Shown here piece by piece: positions 1 to 11,900 of a stretch of 60,000 nucleotides of DNA (position 1 is the stretch's first letter; the number at the start of each line of letters is the position of its first letter). The notes beneath the pieces are model-generated. The model had not been told where the DNA came from and made no database searches. It worked only from the letters and a program-made list of their open reading frames with translations. The stretch is from Hydractinia symbiolongicarpus (lineage: Eukaryota; Cnidaria; Hydrozoa; Anthoathecata; Hydractiniidae), in contig NC_079878.1 of the NCBI RefSeq assembly GCF_029227915.1, positions 9,488,001-9,548,000 on the forward strand. Reading direction: 5' to 3'. The position numbers and the translations under genes were made by a program.

Positions 1-2
1 AA

Positions 3-245
3 GAAGAACTTTTAAACGAAATGTCTAGATGTGCAACGTCCATATTTATTTACAAACATATAGTTATATCACCAGATAAGAAATCTAATTTATTACCAGC
101 TTCAAAGTACGTTAGTCATAAACATGATCATAAATGTACACACTCTGAGACTGTGAATTCTACTAATTTAAATAAATTAATTGATAGAGAAGGTATTAAG
201 AAAGCTGTTATGGACATGAAAATTAAAGGGCTGGACATGCATTAA
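3..245 (+). CDS. Probable last exon of a gene entering from the left (partial)
   Basis: An open frame runs from the window edge to a TGA/TAA-type stop at 243-245, with no stop upstream, so the methionine at 21 need not be the start. The peptide is mixed and hydrophilic, with a plausible protein-like end (KAVMDMKIKGLDMH) and a His/Cys cluster (SHKHDHKC). I do not recognise a family. The sequence after the stop turns AT-rich at once, as expected of a 3' UTR. It could be a chance frame; the start of the gene would lie left of the window. Confidence 0.35.
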   Translation, partial: EELLNEMSRCATSIFIYKHIVISPDKKSNLLPASKYVSHKHDHKCTHSETVNSTNLNKLIDREGIKKAVMDMKIKGLDMH

Positions 246-1140
246 ACTTACGTGACTTAAACTTGACTTTTTAGGCAAAATTAAATATACGCTAAAAAAT
301 TTAATTTAATTTCGCTTGTTTTTGTTTGTTTGTTGGGTGGTTTGTTTATACTAAATTTCAGGCCAGATTTAATCAATTTACAGGTAAATAGAGTGACTTA
401 AATCAGAAAGTGGGTTCTAACCGCCAACCCGACTTTTTGGATTTTACCTTTCACTCTCTTATTATTTCTAAACTCTTTTATTTCCCTAGAATTTTCGCGC
501 GATAACAACATGAACGTATTTCGCGCATAATATCCAAGTGACAAGAGGAAGGACTTTAGACAAGGTTATAAATACCTTTTTGGGAACTGTAGAATTATCC
601 TATTTTTGTTAAATTCGTAAAAAAAGCTTTTAAAACACCTTTTCGTAATCAGTTCTGTTTCTTAAAAAATTTATCATTTTGCGACTATTAAATTTTACGT
701 GCATTTAATTCTCCCGCACTAACAAACGTTTTTGCGACCGCTCGAAAAATAATATATGCAAAAGAAAAGTATAGTATAGTTGTCCTTTTCCACCAAAAGG
801 TGGGAAGGGTCAAGCTCAGGGTTGAGAATATGGCAATGGGTTAGAGCCGACAAGTATGCTCTGATTTCTTCTATTTATGTGAATATTTGTTATAAAGAAA
901 AACAAATAAGCAAATTTCTAGTAATAATAATAATACGCCCACAAAACGAGTATTCTTGTGGTACTACCTAAAAAAATTGTTTTGAGTTTTTAATGTTTAA
1001 TCCTTTTTAATTTTGTTATAGAAAGAAGTATATGTATACAAAATTTCAAAATTATTAGTTTTGTTTATTATACTTTATAAAGTTGAAAATAAAGTCCAAC
1101 TTACTGTGGACCATTATTCACAGCAAGTAATTATTTTGTT

Positions 1141-1243
1141 AACCCAGAGAATCAGGTTACATGCAGAAGTGTTAACCCGGAGAATCGGGTTACATGCAGA
1201 AGTGATAACCCGGAGAATTGGGGTTATATGCGGAAGTGATAAG
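1141..1243. repeat. Short tandem repeat, about 3 units of 32-33 bp
   Basis: Three consecutive degenerate units share the pattern AACCCGGAGAAT-GGGTTA-ATGCAGAAGTG. Each unit carries a small internal inverted repeat (AACCC...GGGTT) that could form a hairpin. Confidence 0.75.
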
Positions 1244-1641
1244 TCACACAGAATATATAGGTAGCATACGAAGATGAGGGATAAGAAAAATCCAAAATTT
1301 AGTACGAATTATCACAAACGCAAACTTTTTGGGAATAAACTTATTCGTATTTGACACAAATCTTATAGCTTCTCATTTTATTATCATTAGGGAAACACGT
1401 GGGTTATTCAACCTTATGGGGACGACAAACTATTTACGGGTAAATTTTTTGTGGATGTACTAATGTGCTTATTGTGCGGGATTTATTTTTGCGCAAGATT
1501 GCATTTTCCCGAACTTTATTAAATTTGCTGATGTAAGATAAGTATCTTTTAAGAATTACGTATAACTCGATAGCTTATGCTTAACAAGAAATCGAAGCAC
1601 GAAGAAATGAATTTTTTTTTTGCAGTAGAAATTATAACAGA

Positions 1642-1776
1642 CTAGTCGTTAGCCCGTGGAAAACCCACGGGTTCGCCCGTCCTTTTCATACCGCATTGCG
1701 TGCTTCTCGCTAGCGCGCAGCTAAGCTACCATTTCGCGTGACAGACGGACATACGTATACGAGTATTATAATATAA
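1642..1776 (-). mobile_element. Non-autonomous Helitron-like element, copy A (decayed 5' end)
   Basis: Read on the minus strand, the copy ends with a GC-rich hairpin (CCCGTGG ... CCACGGG), about 7 bases and then CTAG, followed by a T. This matches Helitron 3' ends: hairpin, short spacer, CTRR, insertion before T. The expected 5' TCTCTATTATAATAG is degraded here. The copy lies directly against copy B. Confidence 0.6.
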
Positions 1777-1777
1777 A

Positions 1778-1954
1778 CTAGTCGTTGCCCGTGGAAAAAT
1801 CCACGGGTTCGCCCGTCCTTTATATTTACCCGTCGCAACAAAGTGGATAAAAGTATATCGCATTTGATATTCGTGTTTCCGTAACATCATTTTCTATCTC
1901 AGCGGGGGGTCCGCGCAGAGACAGACAGACGGAATACGGCTATTATAATAGAGA
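1778..1954 (-). mobile_element. Non-autonomous Helitron-like element, copy B (177 bp)
   Basis: On the minus strand it begins TCTCTATTATAATAGCCG, close to the common Helitron 5' start, and ends with the hairpin CCCGTGG/CCACGGG, CAACGA and CTAG. The flanking base is A at the 5' side (1955) and T at the 3' side (1777), the A^T target typical of Helitrons. There are no terminal inverted repeats and no target duplication. No coding capacity, so it would need a Rep/helicase from elsewhere. Confidence 0.7.
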
Positions 1955-4404
1955 TACAATAAATTTTTGCGGATAACCGATTTTTAAAGTTCTTGTGGAA
2001 CTTATTTTGCAGATTTCAGATACAAGATTTAACAGCTAGGATTTCAGGAAAATTCTCTGCTAAAAACTAGAGATATTTTGAGATTTAACCTTTTTTTTGG
2101 ATCTCTTAGATTCACATTTTCCCCCTTGGTCAAAGATTTTCATGCTAAATCTTTTAATTTTTCTTACGACCTGTTCAGGTTTAGCTTAAGCAAAACTGTG
2201 TTTAACACCATTTAAAATTCTGAGTCTTTCAAGAATAGTCTCGTTTTCAAAATAATTATTTTCTTTAAATCTAAATAAAATTCAACCAGAATATTATATT
2301 GCTCTGAAAACTTCATTTTTTGTCATGATAATTTAATATTCTATCCGAATATCCTTATTTGAAGAGCACAGAACCATTATAAAATTTTGGATGACGTCAT
2401 AGTTATTATAATTTATGAAATTCGGGAAACGTGTAATAGCTCGAAAAATCAATATTTGGTGGGAAAAGGTCTAAAAAGCTTGGACCGGAACAGATTGTGT
2501 CACAGAAATTTTTTGTTCACGACTTCACAGGCTTCCTCATTTTTTATGTAAACGATAGTTGAGGTAAAAAAGTGGGATACTACGATTTCGTCACATGACC
2601 AGCAAGGAGCAAGACATTTCGTTTAGCCCCGCTGCAAACATCCAAAAACTCCTGGGAACGAGGTTGACTTCTTTATTTGTATGGATGAACTACGCTTTGT
2701 TTATTACTTCTATCCATTCTTGTTACTTTGGATTACTTATTCATTCCTTTCATTCACGTTATTTCGCACTATCCTTCTAAATAATTTTTTAACAAAAGAT
2801 CCAGCAGTTTGAGTACTAAATACATATTTTCTATAAAAACTTAAAAAAAAATACAAAAAAATGTACTATTAAATTGTGCAAATTATAACTAAATTATATT
2901 ATTTGTGAAAAAATCAATATATACATATATAATTACATCTAAAAGCAATCAAAATCTGGCAAAATAAAAGCCCTTTAAAATATTTTACATTCCGACTGCT
3001 TTTTTTACTAATAAATTTAAAAAACTTTACATTCGTGACGTGGAAATCCTCCTGCATTATTTGTACTAATTTTTGTGCGATGGCAAAAAAAAATCTAAAA
3101 AAGGCAAAAAATTAGCAAGCATCTAATTAGACAGTTATTTTGTTTGTCTGTTCAAAATGGTTGATTATATCCCTGTGATCATTTGGCCGTTTTTTAGAAA
3201 CCAGGGTAATTATTAAATTAAAAAAACCGCGCTTAAATTGTACCTATAATCATGGTATTAACCCCGTCCAAGTAAATTCTATTACTTCATGAAAACAAGA
3301 GAACAGAATCCATAAAAAAGCGATGTAGAAAATATGTGGACGGAAGATTCCCTGTGGAATCCACCACGGGCTCACAACTTTTTTCAATAAAAATATAATT
3401 TCTATGAACAACGTTGATTAGCCGTGCACGGAGGTGCGGCTAGGTTTTGTACCTAAACAGAATTAAAAAATATTTAAACTGATACATAAATATAATCTAA
3501 AATACAAATTAATAAAAGTTAAATTATAACCGTATAAAATAATTGCAAACTATAAACTGCTGACCATTTAAAATATGATAATTTTTAAAAACTAAGTTAG
3601 GCTAACTCATTACGCCATACATAAAACCTTAGTACAGATTCGCGCTGGCAATTATTGGCCGTGTAGCGAAAAAAAAAGAAGTAAAAAGTCTGAACCGCGC
3701 TCAACAAGAAACTCTTCACACGCGTTTTTATCTTTGATTTTATTAATTTAACGAAAATGATTATATCTTCAAAGGTTGGTACAAAACCTATACAAAGTGT
3801 TAAAAATTCCAATTAAAAAATATTGTGCTATATTCCAGTGTAGATACATGTTAATTAAGGCGAAATAAAGTATGCCTCATCGTGCTGCCAGAGGATAATA
3901 TAATATTCTCTAACTACCCTAATATTATTTACTAAAATTTCGTGATTTCTGGGCTTGTATTATGGATGTTTTTCACAATCTTACTAATAATATTAAATTA
4001 AAACTATCATGATTTCAATTATTATTATTTTTAATTATTATTACTATTTTAGACCCTTTTTTCAGTTATTTTTAACGCCAATAAAGGTGAGTGTATTAAA
4101 CCTATAAACAGTCAAGCTTAGCAAGAATAAATTGAAAAAAGGTTTTTATTGCCACTTTATAAGGCCTTTCGTAGAAAAATTCTGATAATTTTAAGGATAA
4201 ATGGAGGCCTTTTAAGAATGATTGCAAGCAGGAACATCTGCAGCTTGTTCAACGCCAGAACTACAAAAAGGAAAAACATCGTTTTTTAATATTTCTATCA
4301 ATTTTATCGGGCATATTAATATATTAACATTCTCCAACATTGAGAACCATAAAGGAGCTTATTTAAAAGCTTAATTAAAGTGCGTTGAACAAAAACTGCA
4401 CATG

Positions 4405-5975
4405 TTAAGACAATTTCCATATCATAAGGAGAGGCTCTTGAGCTTCCCCGGAAAATGATTTAAATAAATCTAGCCCACTCAATGGTCTCACTTTCTTACG
4501 CAAATCTACATGTCCAACTCCAACACTGACGACATAAGAAGGCATTAGCAAACAATCTCGTCTTGTTTCTTCTTCGCGTTTGGACACGGCTACTAACGAA
4601 GCATAGTAACTTTCATTGGTTTCACGTACTAAAGAAGAATCGCTCAACGATATTTCTTTTTCATAAGCACGCAAGCCGATCGTAGATGTTAATGAGGTCG
4701 AAAAGTTATCGCTATTAAGCAATGGCGTATACATCCCTTTATCCGTATAACTCCCGATTGGCGTTTTCGGAGTAGCCGGGTTACTTGTGCTACGAATATT
4801 TACACTGTTTTTAGGGCTTTTCGGTAGCGGTAGAACTTTATATTGTTCATAGAACGATTCTAAAGCTGGATTAGATGGTTCCGCATTCTTTGAATCCTCT
4901 CTTTGTAACAGCTGAATTTCTTTATTGACTACGGAATATGGTTGCGTCACAGGAGGAAGTTCAATTTGAAACGGTAACTCGTAACCAGAAGTGGTCTGAA
5001 ATCTATTGTCTTCACAATCTTCACACATATCGATTGCTTTGCCGTGAGTGCAAATCACCATCTCTTTCTCGTCCTTTTTAGTAGGCTCTTCTTTAGACTC
5101 TCCTTCCCCTTGCTCCTGCAAATCACCTTTAACCTTCGCGCTTTCTTCGTCACATTCTTTTTGCGGTTCTTTTTCATTAATTACTTCAAGACTCTTACCA
5201 TTTAGGCCATTTTCTTCTTTAGGTACTTCATCTACTGGCAGTGTTGATTGGACCAAGGGTACATTTAATTCCGTTTTATGAGGCGTGCTAGTTGATGTAG
5301 GAGGTAAAGAAAACCCTTCAAACTGCTCCATCATTTTAACAAACCCTCCCTCCTTTAAAACCGGCATGGCATTGACAGTAGATTTAACAACGGCTTTATC
5401 TTTGTCAATATAAATAGAAAAGTCCTGCTCTGGTTTAAATGATTCTAAGTCGTAGCCGTTCGTTTCGTTTTCGATAAATGAAAACTCTTGGTCGGCTGTT
5501 ATGTCATCATCGCTATCATACGTGTCACGCCTGGTTGGCTTTGTTGGTTGGGTAGCCTCTTTTTCAGTCAGGACAATTTCAGGGAGAACTTCGTCTCTGG
5601 CGTCAGCTAATTTATTATAAACCAGCTTATCCTTTTCATTAGAAACTTCATCACATCTTTCATGCACGCCCCTAGGTTCTTCCATGACAGCACCAGGTTC
5701 AGGTTCAGTGTCAGCTTTTCTTTTAACCTCATTATGTTCTTCGTCCTCATCTTTAACATCATTATCTACCACCACCATCTCCTGCTGTAACACATCTTTA
5801 TTCTTAACATAACTATTCACTCCACCATATTGGTTTTCTGCGTTAGGATCCACTACAAAATATACTGGTTCGCCGGATGGCTTTTGTTGAACAACCTCCA
5901 TAGAGCTCTCAACCTCTGATATTGAATCGCTGAACATATCTACGTTTAACATCGACTTTACTTCGTTGTGTTCCG
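4405..5975 (-). other. ARHGEF10: Terminal RhoGEF exon: acidic insert plus final propeller strands
   Basis: This 1,571-nt exon is preceded by a T-rich acceptor and joins the 7777 donor in phase 1. It encodes 522 residues. The first roughly 430 are Glu/Asp/Lys-rich and apparently disordered, with a small Cys/His cluster (CTHGKAIDMCEDC). The last 45 or so (YVVSVGVGHVDLRKK ... EPLLMIWKLS) resemble the closing strands of the ARHGEF10 propeller, which in mammals also end in a short hydrophobic tail after a variable insert. The stop is TAA at 4405-4407. Confidence 0.8.
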
Positions 5976-8900
5976 CTAAAAAAAATATTTGATCATCATA
6001 GTAAGCTTAAACACAAAACATACCTCAATAACAACCAATTTAATGCCTGTCTAATATATAATTGATAGAGCGTCATCATCATCATCATCATCATCATGTA
6101 TTTGGTTCCATTATTTACAAATGGTTCTTCTCCATAAAAAAAAATAAAAAAAGAGAAAATGTTAAAAGTTATTTGCAAATAAGTTATGATAAATTTATAC
6201 ATATAATACAATTAATAAAATACTATAAAATCCTACACTTAAGATAAGTCAAGACACATGGTAATTGGAACAGAACGCTGAGAAAAGGCTGAAAAAAGGG
6301 AGACAAAAGAAAATTGGAACGTGGAAAAAGTAGAAGACAAAAGTGCATGAGTTCACCAATTAAATTGTAGCTTAAATAGATTGAATAAAATAGACATAAG
6401 TAGGCACATGTTGCTAAGTAAATTGGGGTAGTAGACACCAGGACGCTAAACCACAAAAGATATATATAAAATATGATGAAAATTATTCACTTGCTAAAAG
6501 TTAATTTGTTGAAATCGATTGAAGAGTTGAAGTACCATTCAACTGATCTCAGCAAGTCGTTAAAGATGAAAATAAAATAGTTATACGTAAGAAAAAGTAT
6601 CACAATGACAGAAGCCTCGCTAAACCTTTGTCTTTGAAATACTCTTTTGCATCTGTTTTAAACCTGTAAAAATTTTCACAAACTCTTATTTTACGTGGTA
6701 GGTCATTATATATGTTAGCTTGTTCAGAAAACGTTTTTGCTTCACCATGTTGTAATGTCATTTCATTACCCAAACGTGGATTAAATGTGTTCATATGTAA
6801 TGGAAGATAGTCTGGCCATGTATCAGTGTGTAAAGCTTTATGTACCAGTTTAACAGTCGCGAAATCAATGTTTTCTCTAACTGGCAACCACCCAAGATCG
6901 ATAACGTCTGTTGTTTTCACATATCTTCCAAGAACATAAGATGCTGCTGTGTTCTGCACTCTCTGAAGTCTATTTAATAGGTACTTTGGTAATTGGCCAA
7001 ATACTACATTACTATAATTAAGTTTGGATAGAATGAGTGTTTCAGCGAGGTTCTTTCTCACATGATACGGAGTAAATCGTTTCCATTGTTTAAGTGCTCG
7101 AATTACTGCATAGGAAGATTGTGTAACTTTGGTAATATGATTTTTCCAATTCAGATTTTCGTCAAAATGTATTCCCAGTATTTTTGAGATTGAGTTGCGT
7201 GGGGTTTTTAATCAAACTAACATATTGAAATGCTCAAATACGTCACATCAAGGCTGGCAAAAGTATATTGCACAAATTAAAGTAAAAACTCCACAGTGCT
7301 CATTTGAAATTTGGAAGGAAGACTAAATTAAATAGGCTCTGACTATAATAAACATACACGCATTTTTTATAAGCTATACAAAGCTGATGTTCAAAATTGC
7401 TTATGTTTCTGTATTTTGTGGGCTCGACTGTTGTTTACTTGTTTTTTTGTTGACTACCTATATCAATTCACGTGTTTGCTTGCTCAATTTGGTTAGTGCG
7501 TCAATAGAAATCAAACATCCCTTTTAACGATTTTGCACAGACAGTTTAGAAACAGTAAAATTCCAAATTCTAAGGCTATCTTCAGTATCCGTGTTGTTTG
7601 TCCTTTATCTTTCTTTACTAACTTCAGACTGTGTGCTTCTTAAAAGTTGCTTTTTTTCCTGTAGAATTCGAGCCTCGTGTTAAGTTATTAAATATTGCTT
7701 ACATAAAAAAGCGCGTACCATCTGATGATAAACCAAGTTGGAAATTCTAATCATTTAAATGCCGAAAAAAACATACCTGAAGCTGTTTCAATTTGTGGAA
7801 ACAGTTTCGTAGATATTCTAAATGAGTGTAGGTGCTTCACAGGTCCTTCATGGATATGAAACGAAACGCAGGCTTGCCCTGCTACTGTAGGAATGCCTCC
7901 AAGACGTGGCAAAGGATAGGTTACGATAAGTCCTTGATTGACTCCCACCCAGAGTAATCCCTTCTCCGCAAGTAATGCAGTGACGTAGATTTTTTCAATG
8001 TTGATGCTCTGGATTTTACCATCAATCTCTAAAAGTACACACAAGTTAGAATTTTAAATAAACAGCCATGGAGGCAGTTGTAATGATTATTTTTTGCAAG
8101 AAATTAAATTACAAATTTCTTGCGGTAACTAGGATGTAAAAACTAACCACTTTTCATCCTGGATATGGGTGTTGTTATGTTTATAGTTTGTAAATGTTCC
8201 AACGTTTCTGCGTGATAAAGCTGCAGTTTTGAAGACTTCCAGGAAGAAACCCATACTCCAATACCATACGCTACTAAATGTTTCACATCTATTTTGTTCC
8301 ATTCACACGTGTCTATTTTCTTCTAAAGCATAACACAAAACATTTGTCAACATCCTTTAACTTCAGAACAGCAACTATTTTTCGCTGTTATGATCAAATT
8401 AAGATATGGCTAGGTTACAAGTCAGCGTTTCAAAATACAGTGGATTCTCTCTATTTCGAACTCACAAAAAACTGGAGAAACTGGAGAACAATATATAATT
8501 GTTTGTAGCCACAAGTAGTAATTTTAATTGTTTCTATATTAAATTCGCACAATTTGAAATTTCACTTATCAATGTTAACGGCGAACTCAGGTTTGTGGAT
8601 AAATCCAAACTCTTAAGTTGTGCTAATTTCTGCTGATGTCAGCAGCATAGCTCCTTTTTGTGATCTTTCGGGACTCCATAATTCCTACTTATATATAGAA
8701 GTAGCACTTAATTGACGAGTTGATGCTCTTTGCTAAATTCGAATGCTGTTTACCAAAGTAACCGATTGTAGATTGAGAAAGGATACAGAGAAAGGACAGA
8801 AAGGGCACAAAAAGAAAAGAGGACTAAAATATTTGTCCAAGATAAGGAAATGTTCACGATATAAGATCTGAGATAGAAAAACTCTACTTGTAACAAAACA

Positions 8901-11900
8901 AAGAAATTACATACTAGGCATGCTGCAACAAGCACTTTTACACACAAGTAAAAGTCTGCATAGTTACCTCAACACCCAACGTTAATGCATCCAGTATAAT
9001 TATTTCTGATCCACAAGCGCACCACAATTTTTTACCAGCTTCAGTTAAAGCAAGGATTGATTTTACACCCAAACACACTATAGTAGGATTTTTTAAGTTC
9101 CATGTACCATCTAGAAGAGAGAGTAAAGTACCATGAAGACTCTTCATCCCTTTTGACTGTAACTTACGTACATTGGTACAAGAGATATAAGTATTACATT
9201 GCTCTAACTCCCTTTTTTTACTTGCTTGCTACACAAGTTGGGTCGCAATCAATAAATGACTTTAAATGGGCTAACATTAGTACATTACCGGTTTATTGTA
9301 CTTAATGTAAGGGAGTGCTCTACTTGTTAATATTCTCTAATATTTTATTTTAAGAGAAGTAAATTTCTCAAATAGAAAATTTCGCAAATTATTGATTTGA
9401 TTTGCAAAAACAACTTCTCGCGAAATATACGTAAGACAGCCATTTGCGAAAATTAATTCTCGCAAAAAAACTCATTGTTTTAAGAAATTAGCCGTTTTAT
9501 TTCGCAAATCTTTTAAACATCTCTTGTTTTTAAAATCAATATTCACATTCTAATCTCAAGGATTCAATAAAATAATAGATGCACCTGCAAAAATTGCGCC
9601 CGCCGTTACAAAACCTACCTAATTTTCGTTGAAAACATGCTAACGTCCCGTTCGCCAAACCTGCAAACATTTTACCGTGAGAAAATCTAAAAAAAATATA
9701 AAGAATCATAAAGAGCTTAGCTTTAAATTGTCCATGCTCTATGAAAGGACTAATAGACTATACAATGATGCGTGATAGCAACGGTTTATAAACACCGCCA
9801 TTTTTTAAAAAGTGCTCGAATTAACGCCCCTTCTACTAAATCCTTGATAAATGAAAATTTATATACAAAACAATAACTGTATGAGTTACTTTAGGCTATC
9901 CATGTCCAATGGACGTTGAAATGTATCTCAATCGAAGACTTAATCCTTATCTCTAACATTCGGATTATAATTATTTATAGAAATACGAACTATTCTACAG
10001 CTGTCATAGAGAGAATCGCCAGCCAATGGTTATAAAATTGTCGGCATATATGACTAAAATTGGTCAATAAAGGAAAAGAAACTGGCGCAGTGAGCAAAAC
10101 CTCATGTGAAGCACAATGGCTAGATCAAATTTTATTTTTGATTAAGCATTTTTTAAAAATGAAATCTATTTTTTGTATTATAACACTGGGCAAATTTTCG
10201 CATAAAACTGCAACGGAAATTATTTTTATTCGTGCTTTTAACTACTATGTATTTGAGAATTTCAACCCTGCGCTGTTTTGCCCGTGTAACCCTATAGGGG
10301 GAACACAAAGTGCCCCTGGGTCATAAATCCCAAACTACCTATGCTTAAGTGATAAAACTTGGTATAGTTGTAGAATTTCTTAAAAACTCTCGTTGCAGGT
10401 CAAAAGGCATATTGATGACGTTACGGGGTGTATAAATGACGTCATACATTCTTAAGATACGCCATTGTCTCCATTCTCCAATATACTTTAATTTCTCAAT
10501 TGTTACTGATGTTACAAACTTACAACCTTGATTCTTGGTATATTTGTGGACTATGTGCCAAAAAATAATATATTAAAAAAATAGGTTTTAATGACGTCAT
10601 TGGCATATTGGCCGGAAGGTTTGCTATTTTAGGGATACAGATAAAAAATCCACTTTTCAAAAAATATTGACGCTCATGTCATTAAACTTTGCTACATATG
10701 TAGAATATTACCATTAAAGATGTTGGAGGTAAAAAAACAAAATATTTTATAGACATTTTTAGGGGTTTTAGTGCTCTATCATGTGCCAACAAAAGTTATG
10801 CTCTATCATTTTATAGACATTTTTATAGACATTTTTAGGGGTTTTAGGGCTCTATCACGTGCCAACAAAAGTTATGCTTAGTCTAAGAAGCCACGGGCAG
10901 TTAGTCCAGGTATAATACGCTTAAATCCAACATCACAAAAAACATTTTTGATTCGCACTATATTAACTGGGCAAGGATCTACGATTAGTCATTGTCCAAA
11001 AGTTCGACTTACTTTAACGTTGTAATAGAATCCTTCAACATAGCAAAAGTGTATGGTTTCTCTTCTCCACTGTGAGGGTCGAATAATAGAATACTACATA
11101 AAAAAAGATAAAATATTATTTATAGCGATCTATAACTTTACATTGCGCACGCTCGAAACACAAAATGTTATGGAATAATATTTAATAAAATTGCTATAAA
11201 ATGTAGAAAATTAGCAATGTGATTGGTCAAATAACCAGTATACAGACTGTTTCAAAACAAAAGCGATCGAAAAGAGACGACCACCAGACTACAATGTGGA
11301 ATTAGGTTTCAATGAAAACCATGATTAATTCTATACATTCTTCTATAATTATGTTTTACCTGCCAGACATAGTACCAATCCAAACGAGTAAACTTGGTCT
11401 GTAATCCCCGTCGCCAGAAGAGATTTCAGGTTCACGAGACAACTCGGCGCAACATATTCTAGCCTTGCACGCTACGAAGCTCTCCACAGCATGTGGCTCG
11501 GACGTCATATTCATTTCCATCAAAGTTATTAAACCAACGTGTTCGTTGCCGGAGAATACCCAAAACATTGGATGTGGAATGGTGGTGTCTGACACCTCAA
11601 GTACACATTGAACCTACAAAACAAAGGTAAAGGTTACCTCCCGCCAAAATGAAATTAAATGCATATGAAAAAGCTTAACCCTATTCGGTCCGGGGTTTTT
11701 CAAACATACTATGATCGGGGGGGGGGGGGGGGGGGGAGGGGGGCGGAATCCGCCTCCTCAATATCTTTTTATAAGATTGTTCAAATTGAATCAAACTTGG
11801 CACGCTAATAGTACGTTATAAAAGGAACAAAATGGCAGCAATAAATTTTTGTTTGTGTCAGCACATTTTCTGTGACGTCATCAGAAGCTTGAAATTTGTT

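Larger units (their letters stand above)
246..4404. other. Repeat-rich spacer without a supported gene
   Basis: No long open frame or convincing exon chain is seen. The stretch holds a three-unit tandem repeat (1141-1243), two tandem Helitron-like elements (1642-1954), a possible further decayed hairpin fragment (about 3342-3380), and AT-rich DNA with short dispersed motifs. Its right end is the 3' flank of the minus-strand RhoGEF gene. Confidence 0.6.

Noticed and set aside
5048-5281. Plus-strand frame of 77 residues
   Set aside because: It is the antisense shadow of the terminal RhoGEF exon.
8938-9147. Longer upstream start for the propeller exon (beginning MKSLHGTLL)
   Set aside because: The upstream acceptors leave the wrong phase for the 9619 donor, whereas the acceptor at 9111-9112 fits both phase and homology.
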